Source: Psychrobacillus psychrodurans
GTDB lineage: Bacteria > Bacillota > Bacilli > Bacillales_A > Planococcaceae
Strand: one strand, 5' to 3'
DNA length: 64,000 bases
Assembly (NCBI RefSeq): GCF_027563345.1
Contig: NZ_JAMKBK010000001.1
Shown: positions 56,667-64,000 of the stretch, piece by piece
Layout: each line of letters starts with the position of its first letter
Numbering within the stretch: position 1 is the first letter of the stretch
Notes under the pieces: generated by a model
The model's database searches: none
Seen by the model: the letters and a program-made list of their open reading frames with translations, nothing else
What the model was told of the DNA's origin: nothing
Program-made: the position numbers and the translations under genes

Positions 56667-59600
56667 GTGAAAAGAAAGATTTCCATCCTGCTATCAATTA
56701 GTATCTTTCTTATAACATTGATATATGTAGTTAACCCATTTCAATCATTAAATTCTCATACCTCTCCAATACAAAATGGAGTTTTAACTTTGGAGGATTG
56801 GGATGAGGTAAATGATCCAGTTATAGAGCTGAATGGGGAGTGGGAATTTTATCCCGAACAATTAATCATTCCCAATCCTAATCACGATGTTTTTGCTATT
56901 TACCAAGAAATACGAGAGCAAATAACAGTGCCTGGAGAGTGGAATACCAGTTTGAAAGATGGTAGTCCACATGGAATAGGTACGTATCGGCTTCTTATAG
57001 ATGTGCCGGAGGAAGGGTCTTACGGGATAAAGGCATACGCCATCCGTAACTCCAGTAAATTTTATATAAATGGCAAAGAAGTTGGAGGAGCAGGAAATCC
57101 TACAAAGAATAAAGAAGACTTCATATATGATAATAGAAAATATATAGTTATAGGCGAAAGTGTAAATGAACAGCTGGAAATTGTAGTGCAAGTTGCTAAT
57201 TTAACTTATTATACCGGTGGGATTATCCATCCTCTTAAGTTTGGCACGGCTGAAACTATCATAGCCAAACATGAATTGGACAGGCTTATCGAAATGATGA
57301 TCATTTCAGGATATATGCTGTTAGGGTTAATTCACTTTTTCACATTTATACAACGGAAAAAGTATATATACGAATTGTTCTTTGCATTATTTTGTATCGC
57401 CCTTGGTTTATATACTTCCATGCTGAACGAGTATTTATTTTTTATAGTATTTCCTGAGTTTGATGCTAAAGAACAGACTAGATTACAGTTGTTGATCATC
57501 CATTTAGTCGTGCTATTTTTCATGTTGTTTGTTTACCATTTGTTTAAACAATATGTAAATAAACTAATAGTCATTGTCTTAAGCAGTTTGCTCTTTATGC
57601 AAATACTTAAATATAGTATGTATAATTCCATTTTTGTACCAACTAAATATTTTCCAATGCAGATTAGACAAGTTTTAATTGTTTTGCTTTTAGCTATATG
57701 CTTTGCTTATATTTTCATCGTTTTGATGAGGGCTTTTTTTAGAAAGAAAGAGGATACCGAGTATTTGTTACTGACGGTGACTACCTTTATGTGTTATGGA
57801 TTGGTATTAGGTTTAGAATTCCTTTTGGAAATCGAAGTTAAAGGCTTGCTATCAGCTTTATGTTTGCTGATGATATTTAGCTTGTCCTTACTGGTGAGTC
57901 ATCGCTATCAAGATGCTTTTAAAAGAGTGGAGGCACTCTCCGAAGAGCTCCTTTTGTATGACCGACTAAAAGATGAATTTTTAGTGAAGACATCACACGA
58001 ACTAAGCACGCCATTACATGGGATTATAAATCTGTCTAAGTCCTTATTGGAAGGAATCAATGGTCCCTTAAAGCGTCAACAACAGGAAAATGTTATTTTA
58101 ATACATAATGTTGGTAAACGATTGGCAAGTATTGTAGAGGATCTATTATTTGTATCCAACATTAAAAATGGAAATATTCGTACAGTTGCACGTCCAGTGA
58201 ACATTACTATAGTTGAAGAAGTACTTGCTGAAATGAGTTACTTAATCTCACCGATGCAACAGATAAGTCTTGAAAATAATGCATTAAAGAATCTTCCGCT
58301 AATATACATAGATGAACAAAAGCTTAAACAAGTCTTTTTTAATCTGATATATAATGCGATTAAATATACGAACCAAGGAAGCATTACGATTGATGCGAAA
58401 GTAAAAGGAACTCATATGCACGTATCGGTAACAGACACTGGCAAGGGGATAGAAAAAGAACACTTGGAATTGATATTCTCTTCCTTCTATCAAATTGAAA
58501 GCAGTAGATCAGGAGATGCCAAAGGTCTTGGGTTAGGACTAAGCATCACAAAAAATATTATAGAAAGTTCTGGAGGAAGTATTTCGGTTTCCTCTGAAAT
58601 TGGGAAGGGCTCCTGCTTTACTTTTACAGTTCCTCTTGCGAGCGAACAACAGATAGTGAAACAAAAAGTGAAGGAACGCTTAATGTGGCCAGAGCAAATG
58701 AGTTTCCCTGAAACAACAGAAGTAACACAGCTTCAAGCTGCGACAGTCGTATCTGATAAAGAGACAGGATCAAAAACTTATACCATTCTAGTAGTAGACG
58801 ACGAACCTGCAAACTTGAAAGTTCTTATAAATATGATTCACTCGTTGAAATATAATGTTATCGCTGCTAGTAGTGGTACAGAAGCATTGGATATCATAAA
58901 AACACGTTCAATCGATCTAATCATTGTGGACCTAATGATGCCAAATATGTCGGGATATGAATTATCTCAAGCTATACGGGAGGAGTATGCTCTTGTTGAG
59001 TTACCTATTATAATATTAACAGCTGCTGGACAATTGTCTGATCTAGTCGTTTCTTTCCAGATGGGTGCGAATGACTTTTTACAAAAACCAGTAAATTTAG
59101 ATGAGTTAAAAGCTCGAGTAGAATCATTATTATTGATGAAAAAATCTGCCCAAGATGCCTTAAATCATGAGTTAAGTTTCTATTATGCACAAATAAAACC
59201 CCATTTTTTATATAATACTCTTAATACGATCATTGGTTTAAGCTACACCGATGTAGAAAAAACACGAGATGCCCTGCAGCATCTAGCTATCTACTTCCGT
59301 GCAAAATTAGATTTCCAGGGTCATCATTCACTAGTAACGTTAGAAGATGAGGTAGAACTAGTACAATCCTATTTAGCAATTGAACAAATGCGTTTTGGTA
59401 ACAGACTGTCTATTCAATATGATATTGACGACACAATTGAAACCTATATTCCTTCAATGACTATACAACCGCTTGTTGAAAATGCGATACAGCATGGTAT
59501 TTCTAAACAACAAGATGGAGGGACTTTACAGCTGGTAATTGAGCGAGAGTTGTCCAACATCAAAATAACGATTGAGGATAACGGTGTTGGTATTCCACTT

Positions 59601-59777
59601 GAAAAACAACAAGAACTATTAGAAGGAAAAAATAACAGGATCGGTTTTAACAATCCATTGAAGAAGCTATCACTTATAAAAGGTGTAACTTTACATCTTG
59701 AAAGCGAAGAAGGGAAAGGAACAAAAATAACAATACGATTGCCCGAGGTAAATAACAATGAAAATATTATTAATTGA
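56667..59777 (+). CDS. Hybrid sensor protein with two histidine-kinase modules
   Basis: 1036 residues from a GTG with GGAGGTG ahead. One N-terminal membrane segment, an extracellular jelly-roll sensor (about 50-190, 7TMR-DISM type), seven membrane segments (about 205-410), HisKA (about 435-505; SHELSTPLHGI, His about 443), HATPase (about 540-665; DTGKGIEKEHLELIF, GLGLSI), a receiver (about 700-820; LIIVDLMMPNMSG, Asp about 755), and then a second, LytS-type kinase (about 830-1036; IKPHFLYNTLNT, and an HATPase ENAIQHG / EDNGVGIP). The last 20 bp overlap the response regulator gene. It probably senses an extracellular carbohydrate or wall signal. Confidence 0.88.
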   Translation: MKRKISILLSISIFLITLIYVVNPFQSLNSHTSPIQNGVLTLEDWDEVNDPVIELNGEWEFYPEQLIIPNPNHDVFAIYQEIREQITVPGEWNTSLKDGSPHGIGTYRLLIDVPEEGSYGIKAYAIRNSSKFYINGKEVGGAGNPTKNKEDFIYDNRKYIVIGESVNEQLEIVVQVANLTYYTGGIIHPLKFGTAETIIAKHELDRLIEMMIISGYMLLGLIHFFTFIQRKKYIYELFFALFCIALGLYTSMLNEYLFFIVFPEFDAKEQTRLQLLIIHLVVLFFMLFVYHLFKQYVNKLIVIVLSSLLFMQILKYSMYNSIFVPTKYFPMQIRQVLIVLLLAICFAYIFIVLMRAFFRKKEDTEYLLLTVTTFMCYGLVLGLEFLLEIEVKGLLSALCLLMIFSLSLLVSHRYQDAFKRVEALSEELLLYDRLKDEFLVKTSHELSTPLHGIINLSKSLLEGINGPLKRQQQENVILIHNVGKRLASIVEDLLFVSNIKNGNIRTVARPVNITIVEEVLAEMSYLISPMQQISLENNALKNLPLIYIDEQKLKQVFFNLIYNAIKYTNQGSITIDAKVKGTHMHVSVTDTGKGIEKEHLELIFSSFYQIESSRSGDAKGLGLGLSITKNIIESSGGSISVSSEIGKGSCFTFTVPLASEQQIVKQKVKERLMWPEQMSFPETTEVTQLQAATVVSDKETGSKTYTILVVDDEPANLKVLINMIHSLKYNVIAASSGTEALDIIKTRSIDLIIVDLMMPNMSGYELSQAIREEYALVELPIIILTAAGQLSDLVVSFQMGANDFLQKPVNLDELKARVESLLLMKKSAQDALNHELSFYYAQIKPHFLYNTLNTIIGLSYTDVEKTRDALQHLAIYFRAKLDFQGHHSLVTLEDEVELVQSYLAIEQMRFGNRLSIQYDIDDTIETYIPSMTIQPLVENAIQHGISKQQDGGTLQLVIERELSNIKITIEDNGVGIPLEKQQELLEGKNNRIGFNNPLKKLSLIKGVTLHLESEEGKGTKITIRLPEVNNNENIIN

Positions 59778-60861
59778 TGATGAAGAAATGTCCTTAGACT
59801 TCAATGAAATAATGCTAAAAGAATTGGGTGGCGTCGAGGTAGTTGGAAAGTTTACAAACCCGTATTTTGCTTTGGAACGACTAGAAGTAATGGATGTTGA
59901 TGTAGTCTTTCTAGACATGGAAATGGGTGCAGTAAATGGTCTCGAACTAGCGGAAATTATTAGAAGTAAATACAGTCATATAGAAATAATGTTTGTGACC
60001 GCACATGCTCAGTATGCATTACAAGCATTTGAAGTGAATGCTGTTGATTATTTGCTGAAACCTCTAAATAAGAAACGACTTAAAAGAGCCACTGAGAGAC
60101 TGAAGGAAAAGTTAGATCTATATAAAGAAAGTAAAAAACAGCTAGCCTTTAAAAAAGCTAACTTTTATATGAAAACCTTCGGGGGCTTTCATCTATTGGA
60201 CAATCAACATAATATCGTTAAATGGCGCACGAAGAAAGTGAAAGAACTTTTTCTATTTCTATGGCAGCATCATGGAGCCCCTGTTCATAAAGCTATTGTC
60301 ATGGAACAGCTTTGGCCTGATATACATGCTGAAAAGGCAGCTAAGCTACTTCATACAACGGTGTACCAACTTAGAAAGACATTTAAAGAACAAGGGATAG
60401 AAGATGCTGTAAAGTTTAATAACGAACACTACTCATTAGGCTTGTTGGTAGACAGTGACTGTGCAGTGTTAGAAGGATTATTAAAGGATAATAAAATGGA
60501 ATCTTCCGAGTTGGAACAAATTCTCACCTTATATAAAGGAGATTTCTTGGAGGAAGCAGATTTTAGGTGGGGCACTCCTATTCAACAGCGTTTAAGGCAA
60601 TCAGTTCTGCAGTATTTAGAACAAATAATCTCTGTTGGTGAAGTGAATCCCCTTCTAATAGAAGAGTGTTTGCTCAAAATGCTTGAGCTCGATTGCTATA
60701 ATGAAACCTATATGTACAATCTTTTGGCTTTTTATGAAAATATGGAAAATAGTCAAAAGATGAAAGAATTTTATAAAATGATTGAAGCTAGATTAGGAGA
60801 TGACTTAGGTATTGAAGTACCAATTAAAATAAAGAAATCATATGGGCATTTTGTCGAATAA
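59758..60861 (+). CDS. Response regulator with SARP-like winged helix and BTAD domain
   Basis: 367 residues: receiver about 1-120 (DDEE at 7-10, phosphoryl Asp in VVFLDMEMG about 54, Lys in YLLKPLNKK about 102), an OmpR-like winged helix about 140-220 (KVKELFLFLWQHHGAPVHKA), and a bacterial transcriptional-activator domain about 225-367 (YKGDFLEEADFRW). Such CheY-BTAD regulators bind short direct repeats. It overlaps the kinase gene by 20 bp and is its cognate regulator. A pair of 11-bp-spaced direct repeats lies just past its terminator, in front of the sortase gene. Confidence 0.88.
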   Translation: MKILLIDDEEMSLDFNEIMLKELGGVEVVGKFTNPYFALERLEVMDVDVVFLDMEMGAVNGLELAEIIRSKYSHIEIMFVTAHAQYALQAFEVNAVDYLLKPLNKKRLKRATERLKEKLDLYKESKKQLAFKKANFYMKTFGGFHLLDNQHNIVKWRTKKVKELFLFLWQHHGAPVHKAIVMEQLWPDIHAEKAAKLLHTTVYQLRKTFKEQGIEDAVKFNNEHYSLGLLVDSDCAVLEGLLKDNKMESSELEQILTLYKGDFLEEADFRWGTPIQQRLRQSVLQYLEQIISVGEVNPLLIEECLLKMLELDCYNETYMYNLLAFYENMENSQKMKEFYKMIEARLGDDLGIEVPIKIKKSYGHFVE

Positions 60862-60868
60862 TGAGTAT

Positions 60869-60905
60869 ACACTTATTTCCAATTCATAGGGAATAAGTGT
60901 TTTTA
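60869..60905 (+). terminator. Terminator of the two-component system
   Basis: ACACTTATTTCC and GGGAATAAGTGT arms around a short loop, then TTTTATATTT. Confidence 0.85.
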
Positions 60906-60908
60906 TAT

Positions 60909-60944
60909 TTGTTCAGAAATTGTTCAGTGCTAAACAGGTACTAT
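60909..60944 (+). promoter_or_regulatory. Direct repeat and -10 box in front of the sortase operon
   Basis: TTGTTCAG at 60909-60916 and again at 60920-60927 (11-bp step), then TACTAT at 60939-60944. SARP-type activators typically bind heptamer direct repeats 11 bp apart just upstream of the -10, replacing a poor -35. The encoded neighbour is such a regulator. No good -35 is present at the normal distance. Confidence 0.5.
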
Positions 60945-61067
60945 TAAGTGGGTATTTCTGAGAACAAAATTCAAACATCTTAAGATAGAATCACCAACAA
61001 TAATGTGGAGAACTTAGCGATACCTACAAAGGAATTGAACGTATTAATTGGGAAAGGAGATGTAAAA

Positions 61068-61673
61068 TTGCGGAGAGTCATCAGTATTTGCTTTTTACTT
61101 TTTGGTTTCTTCCTACTGTTTTATCCGCAGATTGAGAAGAAGTTTTTTGACACGAATCAGGAGCAACTTATAGAGGCTTTTGAAAATCTGGGTAATACAA
61201 GTTTCGATGAAGAGGCGGTATCGCCAATAGAAGTTAAAGCAAATCCCGATGATGAGGAGCTAGGACTATTAGATGGTACAAGAGGGATCATTCGAATCCC
61301 AAAAATTGATTTGGAAATGATGATTTTTGAAGGGGCAACTCCAAATTCTTTAACAAAAGGAATCGGCATGATTGAACCCAACAAACAATTCGGTATTCAT
61401 AATATTGGGCTGGCAGGGCATCGGTCTACAACGCATGGAAAACAATTCAATCGATTAGACGAGCTCACACTTCACGATAGTGTGGACATACAAACAGAGT
61501 CAGGCAACTACGAATTTGAAATTGTACGCACCTTTGTTGTAGATCGAACAGAAATAGAAGTCCTAGATGATGGACAAGAACCCCTCTTGACATTAGTAAC
61601 CTGCACCCCACTCGGCAAAAAAAATCCAACCGACCGGTTAATCGTTCAAGCAAAGTTAAAAAACAAACGATAA
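61068..61673 (+). CDS. Class D sortase
   Basis: About 201 residues from TTG 61068, which has AAAGGAG with an 8-nt spacer; an upstream in-frame GTG (61005) has no ribosome site. N-terminal membrane segment (about 5-22), then the sortase barrel: catalytic His in LAGHRSTTHGKQFNRL (about 125), Cys in LLTLVTCTPLG (about 179), Arg in PTDRLIVQAKL (about 190). It links surface proteins to the wall or to each other. The following gene encodes a large adhesin-like protein, probably its substrate. It is positioned behind the SARP-like direct repeats. Confidence 0.9.
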   Translation: MRRVISICFLLFGFFLLFYPQIEKKFFDTNQEQLIEAFENLGNTSFDEEAVSPIEVKANPDDEELGLLDGTRGIIRIPKIDLEMMIFEGATPNSLTKGIGMIEPNKQFGIHNIGLAGHRSTTHGKQFNRLDELTLHDSVDIQTESGNYEFEIVRTFVVDRTEIEVLDDGQEPLLTLVTCTPLGKKNPTDRLIVQAKLKNKR

Positions 61674-61685
61674 CAGGGGGAAGCT

Positions 61686-64000
61686 ATGAAGAAGATAAGT
61701 TTTATAGCGCTAGTATTTCTATTAGTCTTGCAAAGTTTTATAGGACCAATTACAACAAGCGCAAATAATGATACTAGTTCAGCACTCGGTCAAAGCTTTA
61801 CATTTGGCGAAGTCACAGTAGACGAAGCTGGTAAAGCAAGTATTCCGTGGAGCTTTGTTGCAGGAAACGAAGAAACAGAAGTTCAATACACATACCAAAG
61901 TGAGCTTAAATTAGATGCAGCAACATCTGGTACTCTAACAGGTAATATAGGCTCCTACACAATTTCGGTTGATGGTCTAATTACCGTAACTATCGCACCA
62001 AACCAATTGGAGGATGTTGCAGGATCAATTAGCGTAGAAGGAGTGGAAACTGTTGCTCCAGTAAAAGAAGACTCAATTACAGAGCCTACAGTTGAAGAGC
62101 CAGTTTCAGAACCTGTTACAGAAGAGTCAAAAGAAGAAACTGATTCTGAGGAATTAAAGGAAGATGAGAAAGATGCTAAAGTAACATCTTTAAATTCGAA
62201 TCCACTTATGGCTGCTCAATCTATAAAAATAAATTCTATGAAATTTAGTTTAAAAATTGATGAAGAAGAACTCACTGCTGCATCAGCATTAACGATGGAG
62301 TTAGAGCAAAATCAGGTAGCAAAATACAATTTAGCTTTTGATGTTGACTTAACGGACAAGGAATATGTTGCTGGAGATTCTTTCATATTCGAACTTCCAC
62401 CATCTGTATTAAATTTCGGTAACTTCAGTGGAACTGTAGTTACAGAACCTGGTAATCCAGAATTTAATTATGAAACAGTAGGTCAAAAGGTTACAGTAAT
62501 TTTAAAGAATGATATAACACCTGAACAAGCTCATTCTAATTACCCCATTGTTATGGAGTTCGAGTCAACATTCTCTCTTTCTGGGGATGAGTTATCTCAA
62601 GATATTATCATTCCGAAAGATAATAATCTAGACGAAACAGAAGTAATAGCTTTAACGTTTAAACCATCAACTAGCAATAAAACAACATCGAAGACAAACA
62701 AAGGTTTTAAAATAGTAGATGGAGAGCGAATAATTGACTGGGAAATTTGGGTTAACGAAGCTGGAAAGCAGTTATCGGCTGCAACTGTAGAGGATACTCC
62801 AGATAACAAGCATGAAATAGTGGCAGGATCCGTTCAGGTAGCAAAATATGATGTTGGTTTAAACGGTGTGATCAATAAAACAGGGGCTGGAATTTCTCAT
62901 CTTACGAATTCCAATTTTTCTGATATAAATTTGAATGGAAATAATGCCTACAAGATCACTTACAAAACAAAAGTAGTAGCAGAAAGTCTCGCAGGAAATC
63001 AATCATTTACTAATACTGCTACATTAACTAATGGCCCATCGACAGAGACTGCAAAAGGATCACAAAGTATTACTTATGGTGAAGTTCTTGCAAAGAATAA
63101 AATAACTGGTCAAGTTAATAATAACTATGAGACAAACTGGGAAATAAAGTACAATTATAATCTAGCGAAAATCCCAGCACCAACCGAATCAAACTACAAT
63201 ATTAAAGATACTTTCCCAGGGCCACAAAATATCGATTTATCAACTATTAAAGTGTTTAAAATGGATGCGGTAAATGGATTAGTGACCGCTGGAAATGGAG
63301 AAGAAATTAGTAATTTATTATATGATATAGAGTCCGTTCCTGAAGGTTTCGAATTGAAATTCAAAAATGAGATTACGGATGCGTATAGAATTACTTATAA
63401 AGCTAAATACGATGTTCTAAATCAGAAAGATTTCTATACAGGAAAAGATGGAAATCTTACGAACACTGTAACAAATGGAACGATTACAAAAACATCAGGA
63501 CATCGCGTATATCAAGGGATTTTAACTAAAGATTATTCACTAGATTTAAATGCCCAAAAACTAACATGGACAATTACAATTAAAGCGGATAATGAAGCAA
63601 TTAGTAATCTAACTTTTGAAGATTTGTTTAGTGAAGGCGCCCAAACGCTTACGAAGGGGCTTGATCAAACTGGTTTAACAGTTACTGGTATGACTGACCA
63701 GATTATATCCATAACAGATGCATCTAAAGGGTTTGAGTTAACTGGTGGTAATATTGCAAAAGGTCAAACCGCAACGATTAAGTATACAACCGACTATGAT
63801 ATTGAAACAGCAGGAGTTGTTGCTAAAGCATATACAAACACTGCAAATGCTAGCTGGATATATAATGGAAACACGTATAAAGTTTCTGAATCAAAAACTT
63901 ATACACCCTCAACAACGACTGTTAATAACGGTAGTAAAGCAGGGAAATATGATTATATAAATCAACTATTTACTTGGGGTATTAAAGTTAACTTCAATAA
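61686..64000 (+). CDS. Large adhesin-like surface protein (runs off the window)
   Basis: 771 codons visible from ATG 61686, no stop before the edge. Signal peptide about 1-27 (ends TTTSA), a small beta domain about 35-120, a Glu/Pro-rich spacer about 130-165, then consecutive Ig-like domains resembling the collagen-binding / Cna type (FELPPSVLNFGNF, VDGERIIDWEIWVNEAG, and later TWTITIKADNEAISNLTFED). The anchor, expected as a sortase motif at the C-terminus, lies beyond the window. It is 12 bp after the sortase gene with GGGGG ahead, so the two are co-transcribed. Predicted to be a sortase-anchored adhesin. Confidence 0.82.
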   Translation, partial: MKKISFIALVFLLVLQSFIGPITTSANNDTSSALGQSFTFGEVTVDEAGKASIPWSFVAGNEETEVQYTYQSELKLDAATSGTLTGNIGSYTISVDGLITVTIAPNQLEDVAGSISVEGVETVAPVKEDSITEPTVEEPVSEPVTEESKEETDSEELKEDEKDAKVTSLNSNPLMAAQSIKINSMKFSLKIDEEELTAASALTMELEQNQVAKYNLAFDVDLTDKEYVAGDSFIFELPPSVLNFGNFSGTVVTEPGNPEFNYETVGQKVTVILKNDITPEQAHSNYPIVMEFESTFSLSGDELSQDIIIPKDNNLDETEVIALTFKPSTSNKTTSKTNKGFKIVDGERIIDWEIWVNEAGKQLSAATVEDTPDNKHEIVAGSVQVAKYDVGLNGVINKTGAGISHLTNSNFSDINLNGNNAYKITYKTKVVAESLAGNQSFTNTATLTNGPSTETAKGSQSITYGEVLAKNKITGQVNNNYETNWEIKYNYNLAKIPAPTESNYNIKDTFPGPQNIDLSTIKVFKMDAVNGLVTAGNGEEISNLLYDIESVPEGFELKFKNEITDAYRITYKAKYDVLNQKDFYTGKDGNLTNTVTNGTITKTSGHRVYQGILTKDYSLDLNAQKLTWTITIKADNEAISNLTFEDLFSEGAQTLTKGLDQTGLTVTGMTDQIISITDASKGFELTGGNIAKGQTATIKYTTDYDIETAGVVAKAYTNTANASWIYNGNTYKVSESKTYTPSTTTVNNGSKAGKYDYINQLFTWGIKVNFN

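Overview
The window is low-GC Firmicute DNA. AGGAGG-type ribosome sites, sigma-A/SigD-like promoters, SigI/RsgI, an IDEAL-domain protein, SlaP and an SbsC-type S-layer protein all point to Bacillales. A Planococcaceae-like bacterium (Psychrobacillus/Sporosarcina neighbourhood) is my best guess; it rests on gene content only. No rRNA, tRNA, CRISPR array or intact insertion sequence was recognised.

Layout. 1-4.1 kb: the start of a SNF2-type helicase translationally coupled to a SWIM zinc-finger protein, an XRE regulator and two small proteins. 4.4-9.0 kb: a single flagellin gene with a SigD-type promoter and long leader, then an operon of a secreted S41 protease, a Yip1-like membrane protein and an HlyD-like adaptor. 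10.2-13.4 kb: YhdT/PanF pantothenate uptake, an EamA transporter and a small unknown protein. 14.3-16.9 kb: a secreted low-complexity protein behind a SigI-like promoter, then sigI-rsgI. 17-21.2 kb: argCJBD. 22-25.1 kb: an XRE-cupin regulator divergent from a polar amino-acid ABC transporter. 25.3-26.7 kb: gene debris (lutB, lutC and a ROK-kinase tail).

27.2-56.5 kb is a cell-surface region. It has one probable main S-layer gene with highly biased codon use, two full-length paralogues with ordinary codon use, the S-layer assembly factor SlaP, two cell-wall 5'-nucleotidases carrying the same SbsC-like N-terminal wall-binding domain as the S-layer proteins, a 1571-residue secreted protein with two different nuclease domains, two zinc-ribbon membrane proteins that appear to start at CTG, and a giant subtilisin with eight Big_2-type repeats. 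Together the nuclease and nucleotidases would turn extracellular DNA/RNA into nucleosides and phosphate at the wall. 56.7-64 kb: a hybrid kinase with two kinase modules, a response regulator with a SARP-like output domain, and a class D sortase followed by its probable adhesin substrate (runs off the window).

The most unusual feature is non-coding. Three intergenic arrays (9.06-10.09, 13.49-14.28 and 21.30-21.92 kb) repeat the heptamer GCAAGTA about 73 times, always on the + strand and almost always exactly 21 bp apart (two helical turns). The heptamer is shared by all three arrays while the longer spacers are array-specific. A second non-coding family, a perfect ~41-46 bp hairpin with a T-run, occurs six times, only between genes of the 36-56.6 kb surface region.
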